A program made the translations under genes and the position numbers. Below the pieces are notes generated by a model, which saw nothing but the letters and a program-made list of their open reading frames with translations, was not told the DNA's origin and made no database searches. Below are positions 9,815-17,938 of a stretch of DNA of 64,000 bases, in pieces. How positions within the stretch are numbered: position 1 is the stretch's first letter; each line of letters begins with the position of its first letter. Origin of the DNA: Cuniculiplasma divulgatum (GTDB lineage Archaea; Thermoplasmatota; Thermoplasmata; Thermoplasmatales; Thermoplasmataceae). Location of the stretch: positions 558,001-622,000 of the forward strand of contig CP133595.1 of NCBI GenBank assembly GCA_031200235.1, written 5' to 3'.

Positions 9815-9931
9815 TTCACGAGAAACATGCCGCCATAAGATATAAATTACCGCGAATGCAGATCATGAGCTTGCCTTACAGGTCAGGTGATGAGTAGAAA
9901 TACGGGCAGTTATTGATATTATGGTGAGAAT

Positions 9932-10216
9932 ATGGGCAAAGACTATATTGAATGGCTGGACTGGAAACCTGGCATCCTCAGGGCCATATTTGAGCTTGGA
10001 ACGTACGGAAAGGTAAACTGGAATGACCTTAAGACTGATGTAGGAACCACAAAGGATTCCATCACAGAATACCTGGTGAGCATGAACATTGCAGAGTTCA
10101 GGCATGATGGGACACTCACGCTATCCGAGTTCGGGAATGAGCTTTTCAGGAAGCTTCAGGACATAAACTACTTATTCGAATCATATGTGGACATAAATGA
10201 CGGGGATGGAGACTGA
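9932..10216 (+). CDS. Small winged-helix DNA-binding protein
   Basis: 94-residue protein whose core (GILRAIFELGTYGKVNWNDLK ... EYLVSMNIAEFR ... LTLSEFGNELFRKL) has the helix-turn-helix and wing layout of archaeal winged-helix regulators (HxlR/PadR-like size). It sits between two minus-strand hemerythrin genes, so it may regulate them (inference from position only). The C-terminus is acidic (NDGDGD). Confidence 0.7.
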   Translation: MGKDYIEWLDWKPGILRAIFELGTYGKVNWNDLKTDVGTTKDSITEYLVSMNIAEFRHDGTLTLSEFGNELFRKLQDINYLFESYVDINDGDGD

Positions 10217-10226
10217 GCAGGGAATC

Positions 10227-10727
10227 TCATTCGAACATGTACACAAATGATTCCGGCGAAAGACCGATTATTTCCATGTAATTTTCCCTGCCGAAAGAAT
10301 CTATTATTGCCTCCGCTTCCTTTATGGCTGATTTTACTTCCCTGAGGTCAAGCTCCTTCCACCATGGAAAAACAAGCCGATCCTCGCTCAGGTTGTGATC
10401 CTTGAGAAGCCGGAGGTACAGTGGGAACCTTTCATTGACCAGATCAGTGTCCCCCTTATCCTGCCATTTAGCGATATTTCCAGCAAGGGTGTCGATGAGC
10501 TTGTGATCCGCCTTGATCTGCTCAATGGTTGAAACCATGTCCTTCCGGCCTTCCGGAAGCTTTTTCTCGATTGCCGGAAACACTATCTTTTCCTCTATTT
10601 CTATGTGAACTGCCTTCAGGTATTTGTGGAAATCAGCAAGGCTCAGTTCCGAACTTGGTGTGATGAACCTGCTTATGTGCCTGATTGCCTCATGCTCAAT
10701 CATGAGTACTTCTGCAACATCTGCCAT
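10227..10727 (-). CDS. Hemerythrin-like HHE domain protein
   Basis: 166-residue HHE protein with a full set of candidate iron ligands: His12 (EHEA), His41 and Glu45 (HIEIEEK), His75 (DHKLID), His111 and Glu115 (HNLSED). It resembles the DUF438/YtfE-type single HHE domain more than the copy at 9287. Likely role in oxygen or nitrosative-stress handling or iron-sulfur repair, known for the family rather than shown here. Convergent with the small winged-helix gene, which ends 11 nt before. Confidence 0.87.
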   Translation of the reverse strand: MADVAEVLMIEHEAIRHISRFITPSSELSLADFHKYLKAVHIEIEEKIVFPAIEKKLPEGRKDMVSTIEQIKADHKLIDTLAGNIAKWQDKGDTDLVNERFPLYLRLLKDHNLSEDRLVFPWWKELDLREVKSAIKEAEAIIDSFGRENYMEIIGLSPESFVYMFE

Positions 10728-10811
10728 GTCTATCCAGTGTAATAAGGTCCTTATTGAATATTAACAATGTCCATAATAGAAGAGGGATGGATGGAGATAT
10801 ATAAAAAAAGA

Positions 10812-11378
10812 TTATCTGGCAGATGCCGCTATTCTCTCAATTTCCTCTTTCTTGTTCACCGCGAAGGAGGAGGCGTCATTTCTGGCAGCGTTCATGATCT
10901 CATCCGCAAGGCAGTTGGCTATTGCCTTCTTGCTCTTGAATGATGCATTTGTGGCCCCGATTGCGATGTTCCTGAGGGCAACGTCAACCCTTCTGGATGG
11001 TGAAACGTCCACTGCCTTTGGTACTGCTATTCCGCCGTATTTGAGCCTAGTGACCTCTTCCCTTGGAGCTGCATTCTCTATTGCATTGATCAGGAGCTGT
11101 ACCGGGTTCTGCTTTGTCTTCTCAGCGATCAACTCGAAGGCTTCCTTCAGGACTCTGTATGCGCTGTACTTCTTCCCGGTCCATTTCTCGGATCTCATTA
11201 GCTTGTTCAGGAGCCTCTCCACCGTGTTCACATTTCTCTTTCCTGCTGAATAGCTGGAGAATCTGCCACCGCTGTGGAGGTTCACGTTGCTGGTGAGGTT
11301 TATGTATTTGGATAGGCCCTCATCATGAACCTGCACCTCATTTATTGCATATTCACCCAGGATTTTAAGGTCTACCAT
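10812..11378 (-). CDS. rps7: 30S ribosomal protein uS7
   Basis: 188-residue archaeal uS7, the primary assembly protein of the 30S head that binds the 3' major domain of 16S rRNA. Typical segments are [25 protein letters not shown] and the central [40 protein letters not shown], each recognisable in shorter blocks. Its ATG overlaps the TAA stop of rps12 (TAATG, 11376-11380), so the two are translationally coupled. Confidence 0.97.
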   Translation of the reverse strand: MVDLKILGEYAINEVQVHDEGLSKYINLTSNVNLHSGGRFSSYSAGKRNVNTVERLLNKLMRSEKWTGKKYSAYRVLKEAFELIAEKTKQNPVQLLINAIENAAPREEVTRLKYGGIAVPKAVDVSPSRRVDVALRNIAIGATNASFKSKKAIANCLADEIMNAARNDASSFAVNKKEEIERIAASAR

Positions 11379-11806
11379 TATCTCACCGTCTTCTCCTTTC
11401 TACCCTTCACAAGCTCATGGAGCGATATTCCGTTGACCTTTGAAACTTTGTACCTTACTCCGGGGATATCTCCTTTACTTCTTCCCTGCCTTCCCCTTAT
11501 GCCTTCCACGGTGACCTCGTCGTGCTCATCAATATAGTTGATTGCACCGTCACCTGGCGCGAAGGCCGTAATCTGCCTTCCGTTCTTTATGAGCTGAAGC
11601 TTCACGCATTTCCTGATTGCAGAGTTCGGCTGCTTAGCCTCAATCCCAATCTTTTCTATGACTATGCCTTTAGCTGAAGGGGCGCCCTCCAGCGGGTCGC
11701 TCTTCTTCTTGAGATGAAGCACTCTCCGCTTGAATTTGCTATCTGACCACTTGAATTTCTTTCTTACTGATTTTAACTTTCCACCAGCGTTTTCTCCGTT
11801 TGCCAA
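11378..11806 (-). CDS. rps12: 30S ribosomal protein uS12
   Basis: 142-residue archaeal uS12 of the decoding centre. [21 protein letters not shown] (broken here into [10 protein letters not shown] and VKLQL) is the universally conserved block around the site of streptomycin resistance, followed by [12 protein letters not shown] and [10 protein letters not shown]. First gene of the rps12-rps7 pair. An AT-rich TATA-like box on the minus strand (11861-11870, taaatataat) lies 55 nt upstream. Confidence 0.97.
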   Translation of the reverse strand: MANGENAGGKLKSVRKKFKWSDSKFKRRVLHLKKKSDPLEGAPSAKGIVIEKIGIEAKQPNSAIRKCVKLQLIKNGRQITAFAPGDGAINYIDEHDEVTVEGIRGRQGRSKGDIPGVRYKVSKVNGISLHELVKGRKEKTVR

Positions 11807-12008
11807 TACATCACCCTGTGATTTTGTTTAACTTAATCGAGCAGGCATGGGATATGCTAAATTATATTTAACGGCTTTCATTGTTTTCATAGCGTTCCCT
11901 GGCATATTAAAATACTATTCCTGTACGGTGCCCAAAACGAGTGATGGCATAATTTGAATGTATTTTGCTGTGAGTGAAAGCAAATAAACTGAATTTCTAC
12001 AGGGATTT

Positions 12009-12263
12009 ATGCAGAAATATATCCATATTTGGAATGTGCACTGCAGCAAGTGCGGAAAGGATTTCCAGCATGTTTTCAGGGCAAGGGACATACTGAAGCC
12101 TCATGTCTTCAACGAACTTCTCATGAAATGCCCTTACTGCGGAAACACTTCCTTTGACAAAGTATCTTCAGCAGGAAAACTCACAGAACATGAGTGGAAG
12201 GAGGAACATCCTGAACTGGAGATAGATCAGCTTCCGGATTACTCGTATTCCGACACTGCATGA
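12009..12263 (+). CDS. Small zinc-ribbon hypothetical protein
   Basis: 84-residue protein with two CxxC knuckles (CSKC about 12-15 and CPYC about 41-44), which together would form one zinc ribbon. C-terminal tail is acidic. No specific family recognised. It lies convergent with the YchF-type GTPase gene, five nt apart. Likely leaderless or short-leader, since AT-rich sequence precedes the ATG. Confidence 0.65.
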   Translation: MQKYIHIWNVHCSKCGKDFQHVFRARDILKPHVFNELLMKCPYCGNTSFDKVSSAGKLTEHEWKEEHPELEIDQLPDYSYSDTA

Positions 12264-12268
12264 TGATC

Positions 12269-13450
12269 CTACCTGGTCTTGGAGACTATCCTTATTATGT
12301 CAGAATTGGCCAGGACATGGTCTTTCCCTATGACCCGCCTTGTCCTGCAGTCCACAGCCCTGATGAAGCCCTCGCCGATATCAGTATGTATCTTGAAAGC
12401 AAGATCCAGCGCTGTGGATCCTGAAGGCATAAGCAGTGCATCCGGGAGCACGTTGCCCTTATTGTCCTCCCACGTGCTTTCATCAACGACCGGGAATACG
12501 ATGACGTAGCCAAGTTTTTCCTGGACTATCATGCCCATTATTTGCGATATGAGCGTTATGCCGGGGTCCCTGAAGAATTCCCGGATTCGGTCCAGTGCCG
12601 CCGACTGCTGCCTGCTTGCAGAGCCTGTAATCTCAAAGTCCCTTGGACCACCTTTAATCATTCCTGATTTCAGTGCCTTCTCAAAGGCAAGCTCGAATTC
12701 TCCGGAAACGAGGTATAGCCCGGGATATTTCTGTAAGAGTTCATCCCTTGAATCAGGTTCCATGTTATCGGCTTTGTTGGCAATCCGAAACACTGGCTTC
12801 ATGAACTCAAATATGACCTCCGAGAATCGCATTGCATCTTCCTCGGTCCACAGCATGAACCTGGCAGGGAATGATCCCCTTGAGAAAATCAGGGAAACCT
12901 GCTTTTCTGTCAGTCCAAAGGATGCTATCTTCCTGTGGAGGGACCTATCAGGTTTTTCACCCGATGAATCCGCCTTCCTTGCAAACTTCTCCCAGTCCCT
13001 GTAAATCCTGTCAGCAAGCCACTGCTTTATCTCACCTTCTATGGTGTCTATGTCTTCCCAGGGCTTCCTTCTGGCCTGGATGGGCGTTCCGTCCGGAGCT
13101 GTGAGCCCGGATCCGTCGATTATGTGGCAGAGCGCCTCGGAATCCCGGAGATTGTCCAGGAACTCATTCCCCATGCCCTTTCCCTGGCTTGCGCCCGGAA
13201 TCAGGCCGGGAACATCTATGATCTCAATTGGCACATGCCGTATGCCATTTTCACAGTATCCCTCACGCGGATTGCACTGTTTCCCGATTTCTGTGTGGGG
13301 ACATGGAGTTTCTATGTAGGTCACTCCCACATTTGGTTTCAGTGTTGTGAATGGATAATTGGCAATATCAGCATGGCTCCTTGTCATTGCAGAGAAAATC
13401 GTGGACTTCCCAACGTTTGGTTTTCCGACAAGGCCTATCTTTACTGTCAT
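12269..13450 (-). CDS. YchF/OBG-type GTPase with C-terminal TGS domain
   Basis: 393-residue translation-associated P-loop GTPase. GKPNVGKST (about 8-16) is the Walker A motif, NYPFTTLKPNVG is the switch I region, IIDVPGLIPGASQGKGMGNEFLDNLR marks switch II of the OBG-HflX class (given here only as family blocks), and NKAD is the G4 motif. A short cysteine-rich insertion (PCPHTEIGKQCNPREGYC) after switch I is typical of archaeal members. The C-terminal TGS domain ends the protein. Start is unambiguous. Confidence 0.93.
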   Translation of the reverse strand: MTVKIGLVGKPNVGKSTIFSAMTRSHADIANYPFTTLKPNVGVTYIETPCPHTEIGKQCNPREGYCENGIRHVPIEIIDVPGLIPGASQGKGMGNEFLDNLRDSEALCHIIDGSGLTAPDGTPIQARRKPWEDIDTIEGEIKQWLADRIYRDWEKFARKADSSGEKPDRSLHRKIASFGLTEKQVSLIFSRGSFPARFMLWTEEDAMRFSEVIFEFMKPVFRIANKADNMEPDSRDELLQKYPGLYLVSGEFELAFEKALKSGMIKGGPRDFEITGSASRQQSAALDRIREFFRDPGITLISQIMGMIVQEKLGYVIVFPVVDESTWEDNKGNVLPDALLMPSGSTALDLAFKIHTDIGEGFIRAVDCRTRRVIGKDHVLANSDIIRIVSKTR

Positions 13451-13463
13451 TTCTCAGGCATCT

Positions 13464-13901
13464 TCAGTGAAAATTTACCAGTACCCTTTTCATGTTGTAT
13501 CCCTTGGGGCACTCGATCTTTTCCTCAACTTTCTTGATGGTTACCTTGGAGCCCTCCCTCATGTGGATAAGATTGCAGGTCTCGATATGGGGACATGTGA
13601 AATGATCGCAATCCATGGACTTCATGGTCACAGATGATCCTTCCTGAAGCTTCCTTCCGGCCTGGAGATTGACGTACTCGGGAAGCTCTTCGACCTCAAT
13701 TGTGGAAACCTTGTCCTGATCATATACAAAGCATGGATTTTCCTTGTCCCTGACCTTTGTTATCCTGTATTTCCGGCCCGGTTCAAGGTTGAAGCACACG
13801 TTCTTTATCCTGCACTCAGCACAGCCTACAAGGGGTCCAACAAACCTGAACTCCAGACCCTCCTTTGCAAGATCGATTCCTATTAATGAAATTTTAGCCA
13901 T
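13464..13901 (-). CDS. UPF0179 family protein
   Basis: Archaeal protein of 145 residues from the start MAKISLIG at 13901; a longer frame upstream runs into the G1P dehydrogenase gene and is not the family N-terminus. Conserved cysteines occur as GCAECRIKNVC and DCDHFTCPHIETCNL, which suggests a metal or Fe-S site. Function is unknown, although the family is widespread in Euryarchaeota. It lies between YchF and glycerol-1-phosphate dehydrogenase on the same strand, with 16-nt spacing, so an operon is likely. Confidence 0.88.
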   Translation of the reverse strand: MAKISLIGIDLAKEGLEFRFVGPLVGCAECRIKNVCFNLEPGRKYRITKVRDKENPCFVYDQDKVSTIEVEELPEYVNLQAGRKLQEGSSVTMKSMDCDHFTCPHIETCNLIHMREGSKVTIKKVEEKIECPKGYNMKRVLVNFH

Positions 13902-13917
13902 GATGCCGACACCGGTT

Positions 13918-14991
13918 TCAGATGATGCCCGTAATTTCGAGAGCCTTTTCCGCAGCATTGGTACTTATGTCCTTTTCGCCCAGAATGGTGTATCTCTCGG
14001 GCCTTATCCTGTGGGCGGTTGATAACGCCTTAATCACCACAGTATCAGGTATGTTATAATCTTTAGCCCGGATGGAAAGCCCCATGCGTGAATATGCATT
14101 GGCAAGGACCTGCCATTCCCCTCCATGCAGAAACATTGAGACAACAGAACCCATGGCGCACTGCTCGCCGTGGATGGATGCACCGGGATTTGACATTTCA
14201 AGGGCATGCGCAAGCAGGTGTTCACTGCCGCTGGCAGGACGTGAGTTTCCTGCGATTGCCATGGCAGTACCGGAGGCCAGTATCTGTTTTGTCACAAGCC
14301 AGACTGATTCTTCCACTCCTTCCATGACCATATGGCTCTTTTCAAGGAGTTCCCTTGCAGCATACTCAGAAATAGCTGCGGCACTTGAGCTGTACTCTTC
14401 ACCGTGCAGCCTGTTGGCAAGTTTCCAGTCCAGGAGGGCAGTGAGGTTCGATATGACATCTGCGGCTCCGGCCCTGAGGTACCTGAATGGCGCCCTGGAC
14501 AGTATATATGTATCAGCTATGATGGCTATTGGCATGGAAGCTTCCTGAGATACCGTGAGCTTCTCATTCCTGATGGAGGCACGTGGAGATGCGATACCAT
14601 CATGGCTCGGCGACGTTGGAACGCTTACGAACGGGACACCCATGTCGAAGGCGGATTTCTTGGCAAGGTCTATCTTTGTCCCGCCACCCACTCCAACAAT
14701 AAGGCCTATGGAAAGATCTTTGGCCTCCTCTTCAATGTTCTTGAGATTTAATATGTCAGCCTTGTCTGCCTTGATGACATGGACTGAATAGCCAGAATCT
14801 GTTAAAAGCGTCTCTATTTCCCTGCCGGCCAGGTTATACGTGATATTGCCTGTAACAACCAGAATGGAACCGGCTCTCATGTATCTGCCAACCACTGGAA
14901 CTATGTTCGGCAGAACGCCATGCCCCACATATACATCCCTGGGGAACTGCATGGTCTTGAATTTCTCGAATTCCATTTCGCATATCATCAT
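13918..14991 (-). CDS. egsA: Glycerol-1-phosphate dehydrogenase [NAD(P)+]
   Basis: Makes sn-glycerol-1-phosphate from dihydroxyacetone phosphate, the stereospecific first step of archaeal membrane lipids. Family features: GVGGGTKIDLAK (nucleotide binding), VPTSPSHDGIASP, the zinc-ligand region GAADVISN, and the C-terminal histidine blocks GSEHLLAHAL and HGEQCAMG. 357 residues is normal. An internal ATG at 14976 (MEFEKF) is an alternative start. This gene by itself identifies the genome as archaeal. Confidence 0.95.
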   Translation of the reverse strand: MMICEMEFEKFKTMQFPRDVYVGHGVLPNIVPVVGRYMRAGSILVVTGNITYNLAGREIETLLTDSGYSVHVIKADKADILNLKNIEEEAKDLSIGLIVGVGGGTKIDLAKKSAFDMGVPFVSVPTSPSHDGIASPRASIRNEKLTVSQEASMPIAIIADTYILSRAPFRYLRAGAADVISNLTALLDWKLANRLHGEEYSSSAAAISEYAARELLEKSHMVMEGVEESVWLVTKQILASGTAMAIAGNSRPASGSEHLLAHALEMSNPGASIHGEQCAMGSVVSMFLHGGEWQVLANAYSRMGLSIRAKDYNIPDTVVIKALSTAHRIRPERYTILGEKDISTNAAEKALEITGII

Positions 14992-15065
14992 GTACGTGGA
15001 TATAAATCTTAACCTTGTGGGATTTAACGTTTGCCGTCTGTAGTTCAGATTTTCCAGCTAAAGAT

Positions 15066-15926
15066 TCACTTATTGCCGAATCTGAATACGCCAACCGCCA
15101 TACTGCTGTTGGAATATGAAGCATAGGAATCCCCGGTGATGGCTATCACTCCTGCAAGGACTCCATTGAACCCATCAATCTCCCGCTTTATTATATCCTC
15201 AAGGTTTTCAGTTCCAATCTGATGATATATGCTGTAGCAGAGGCTTCTCTTCATTATTTCCTCTCCGATGCCTGTTGCTACGATCGCCCCCTTTTCACCA
15301 GCGAACAATCCTGCACCCGGTATGGGAGAATCTCCCACCCTGCCTCGCATCATGGGAGAAGACCCCCCTGTAGAGACTGCAGCGGCAAATTTTCCGGAAA
15401 CTCGTGCAACGGCACCAACAGTATCCTTGTTTTCTGGAATCCCGAAAATTCCAGCATATTTCATGTAAGACGCATATCTCTCGGGAATATCTTTTTCTGC
15501 ACCGGATAAGATTTTCAAGGCCTTTCTGTAAAGCTCCTCAGTCCTGGGGGTCGACGGATCGTAATCCTCATATCCGATCCTTCTGGCAAATGCGACTGCA
15601 CCGTCTCCTGAAAGCATTACATGGGGCGTTCTCTCCATTACTGCCCTTGCCACCAGTATGGGATTCTTCACTCTCTCAATATTCACAACTGAACCTATGG
15701 AGCCAGCCATCATCACTGCAGCATCCATCTGTATTGTTCCATCTATGCGCTTCACTGAACCGGTTCCAGCGTTGAAATCAGGATCGTCCTCCATCATCCT
15801 TACGGCTTCCACCACACTGTCCAGCGCCCCTGACTGCCTGAAGGACTCACGGGCATATCTTTCAAGCCGTGGATTATAGGACCGATCTGAGCCTGCACCT
15901 GAGTGGATAAGGAGAACATCTTCCAT
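15066..15926 (-). CDS. Isoaspartyl peptidase / L-asparaginase (plant-type, Ntn hydrolase)
   Basis: Autocleaving threonine hydrolase of 286 residues. The nucleophile is Thr169 in the motif KDTVGAVA, at the expected alpha/beta processing site; STGG and GRVGDSPIPGAG form the substrate pocket, and NAGTGSV the N-terminal block. Hydrolyses isoaspartyl dipeptides and/or asparagine. The linker before the threonine is short, as in archaeal homologues. Located 74 nt downstream of the start of G1P dehydrogenase but independently transcribed on the same strand. Confidence 0.92.
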   Translation of the reverse strand: MEDVLLIHSGAGSDRSYNPRLERYARESFRQSGALDSVVEAVRMMEDDPDFNAGTGSVKRIDGTIQMDAAVMMAGSIGSVVNIERVKNPILVARAVMERTPHVMLSGDGAVAFARRIGYEDYDPSTPRTEELYRKALKILSGAEKDIPERYASYMKYAGIFGIPENKDTVGAVARVSGKFAAAVSTGGSSPMMRGRVGDSPIPGAGLFAGEKGAIVATGIGEEIMKRSLCYSIYHQIGTENLEDIIKREIDGFNGVLAGVIAITGDSYASYSNSSMAVGVFRFGNK

Positions 15927-16161
15927 ATGGGGTCATCCCGAGCTTTTATAGAATTTTTGCCAGCTCAAATTTGCCGGCTATGAGCAAAGAAAAGTCAATG
16001 CCTGCGGATCGTTCTTCGGTTCTCAGGACATGCCTGAACCTGATTGCCTTGGCACATACGCCTGTATAGCGCAAATGAAGCTCGCAAGTGTTAAATAGAT
16101 TTTTTATATGTGCGACAGCAGCCATCTATCCCATATAGGACAACAATTCCAGGATGGTTAA

Positions 16162-16233
<72 letters not shown>

Positions 16234-16444
16234 TTTACTGCTATAAATGAGTCTTACTTTCTTATGAGTAAAAGGAAAATTTGACGATTTAGCTAACAAA
16301 CTCACAGTCAACATCGAGTTAGTTATTAGCCCCACCTTATGCAATATTGAATCTCGGCACCATCCCCAAATTAATTCAAAGTTCCAGAACCATGTTTATC
16401 TTAGGGAGAAATTGAACTTGGGGTATTTCCCTTACGAAATAATT

Positions 16445-16744
16445 TTATTCCTCTTTCTGTACTTTAAAAGTCCTGTCAGCAAATGACAGCAATTCTGACA
16501 AATCGACCTTAATTCTGTATTTGACTGATAATTGACCCTTTTTGTTCAGCGAAGGCTCTTTCTCTATTATTCCTGCAATAACAAGGATATGCAAATGTTT
16601 TTCGATTGACGAACGATGCCTGTTGAGTTTTCCTGCAATCTCTCCAGGATTGGCAAATCCATTGGAAATTGAGTCCAGAATTTTAAGTCTTACAGAAGAT
16701 GCAAGAGCTGAAAATAATTTCTCTTCACTGATGTAATCTCTCAT
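16445..16744 (-). CDS. ArsR-like winged-helix transcriptional regulator
   Basis: 99-residue regulator. ALASSVRLKILDSISNGFANPGEIAG is the classic ArsR-type helix region (given as ASSVRLKIL and NPGEIAGKL), followed by the recognition helix segment RSSIEKHLHILVIAGIIEKE and a short wing (SVKYRIKVDL). No cysteine metal-sensing motif is present. It is divergent from the GyrI-like gene at 16850 with a shared promoter region of about 100 bp, so it may control that gene (inference). Confidence 0.82.
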   Translation of the reverse strand: MRDYISEEKLFSALASSVRLKILDSISNGFANPGEIAGKLNRHRSSIEKHLHILVIAGIIEKEPSLNKKGQLSVKYRIKVDLSELLSFADRTFKVQKEE

Positions 16745-16849
16745 GCAGTTTACCTTTTCTTTTTCATGCCTTATAGCGATACCGTTATAATTATTACCGA
16801 AAGGTGAAAAATGGCTGGAAAATGTGATATATAAAAATCCAATCCAAAG

Positions 16850-17260
16850 ATGATATTCATGAAATATGAACTTAGTTCTAACTTAAATCTAATGTGCCTC
16901 AAATCTCTCAAAGGTCCTTTAACTGCTGAACAGACGTTTGATATGCTGGAGAATAATCTCTCCACACTAAAGAAGAAAAAGTTCTATGGGTTATCGAAAC
17001 TGGAAAATAACAAACTAACGTATTTAGCGTGTGTTAAAATTGAAGATGGCGATAATATAAACGCACCCGGACTCCAGGAAGTACATCTGCCAAAAGGAAA
17101 TTATGTCAGAGAAAGAATTGCAGACTGGAAGAAAAACCTGGGTCAAATACCGTTAATCATCGATAAAGTATCTGCTGATAATTTAGTTGATCCTGAAAGG
17201 TATATTATCGAATTCTATAGGAGCGAGAAAGAGCTTTTTCTGCTGATACCAATCGAATGA
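16850..17260 (+). CDS. GyrI-like / effector-binding domain protein
   Basis: About 133-136 residues. FYGLSKLENNKLTYLACVKI, PGLQEVHLPKGNYV and the C-terminal IIEFYRSEKELFLLIPIE reproduce the pattern of GyrI-like small-molecule-binding domains (as in AraC-family effector domains), without an attached DNA-binding domain. Two ATGs compete (16850 and 16859); a TATA-like box gatatataaa at about 16825 fits a leaderless start at either. Possible sensor or ligand sequestering partner for the adjacent ArsR-like repressor. Confidence 0.65.
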   Translation: MIFMKYELSSNLNLMCLKSLKGPLTAEQTFDMLENNLSTLKKKKFYGLSKLENNKLTYLACVKIEDGDNINAPGLQEVHLPKGNYVRERIADWKKNLGQIPLIIDKVSADNLVDPERYIIEFYRSEKELFLLIPIE

Positions 17261-17356
17261 CTTGTTTCTGACTTCTTTCATAAATTAAAAACTTAGTTTT
17301 GCACAAATATTCATGAGGACTCTGCAAAATATCTGCAGTTATAAGATTACCACAGT

Positions 17357-17578
17357 TTACAGTAACTTTATGAATTCCTCTACAGTAAGGTCGCACTGCC
17401 TAACTATTGCTCTGAGAGTACCCTTTGGCAATTCATCATGGTTTGGAATTGCCACCCTCTTTCCATCTGATTCCCTCTTCAGTATCATATGACTTCCAAC
17501 CTGTCTCCTGAATCTAAATCCAACCTTAGAGAGAGCTTTCACGGTATCTTTTCCAGAAATAGAGGGAAGTTTAGGCAT
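17357..17578 (-). CDS. hicA: HicA-type mRNA interferase toxin
   Basis: 73-residue double-stranded-RNA-binding-fold toxin. SGKDTVKALSKVGF, the catalytic-histidine segment RQVGSHMILKR and IPNHDELPKGTLRAIVRQ are the family blocks. The start ATG at 17578 overlaps the last 8 nt of hicB, so the antitoxin gene comes first, as in some HicBA loci. The pair sits in the att-bounded relic behind tRNA-Val, which is a typical stabilising position. Confidence 0.9.
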   Translation of the reverse strand: MPKLPSISGKDTVKALSKVGFRFRRQVGSHMILKRESDGKRVAIPNHDELPKGTLRAIVRQCDLTVEEFIKLL

Positions 17579-17786
17579 TGAGTTCAATGTTTCCAATGAT
17601 ATCAATATCGTGGGGAATGGTCTCTCCATCTGCATTCATGTCGTCAATAAACCCCTGGATGGCTTCCTTTATGTTTGACATGGCCTCTTCTACCGTGCGC
17701 CCGTCAGATATGCACCCAGGCAAAGCTGGAACTGTAACCACATATATTCCATCTTCATCCTTCTCCATGACTACTGTAAATCGCAT
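17571..17786 (-). CDS. hicB: HicB-type antitoxin
   Basis: 71-residue partial RNase H-like antitoxin: VVMEKDEDGIYVVTVPALPGCISDG (here seen as GIYVVTVPALPGC) then TVEEAMSNIKEAIQGFIDD. There is no C-terminal DNA-binding domain, so this is the short HicB form. A TATA-like box on the minus strand around 17809-17818 lies about 23 nt upstream, predicting a leaderless operon transcript. Confidence 0.9.
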   Translation of the reverse strand: MRFTVVMEKDEDGIYVVTVPALPGCISDGRTVEEAMSNIKEAIQGFIDDMNADGETIPHDIDIIGNIELNA

Positions 17787-17872
17787 TATTTTTATAATAG
17801 AATAATAGGTATAAACCTTTGCGCTTCAGTTGAAACTCTGAGTGAAACAATAGTCTCTCAATATGTTGAATA

Positions 17873-17888
17873 AATCCGGTCGGGCCCA
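17873..17888 (+). repeat. att repeat copy 2
   Basis: Exact 16-nt copy of the tRNA-Val 3' end (aatccggtcgggccca), 50 nt before the integrase start codon. It is only a tRNA fragment, not a tRNA gene. It probably marks the left boundary of the 13.8-kb element. Confidence 0.8.
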
Positions 17889-17908
17889 CTTTAAGTATTA
17901 AACGAATA

Positions 17909-17917
17909 CTTTATTAA
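17909..17917 (+). promoter_or_regulatory. TATA-like box of the integrase gene
   Basis: ctttattaa lies 21 nt upstream of the integrase ATG, which has no Shine-Dalgarno, so a leaderless mRNA is likely. Confidence 0.4.
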
Positions 17918-17938
17918 TGATTCTAGACTATATGCTAT

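Larger units (their letters stand above)
16234..17872. mobile_element. 1.6-kb relic of an earlier integration between att copies 1 and 2
   Basis: This AT-rich segment is bounded by direct copies of the tRNA-Val 3' end and has no integrase. It holds an ArsR-like regulator, a GyrI-like protein and a HicAB pair, all typical mobile-element cargo. It may be a decayed element or the trailing part of a tandem integration. Confidence 0.55.

Noticed and set aside
17873-17888. Second tRNA gene at 17873 or 31618
   Set aside because: Only the 3' T-stem/acceptor sequence is present; there is no anticodon or D-arm, so these are attachment repeats.
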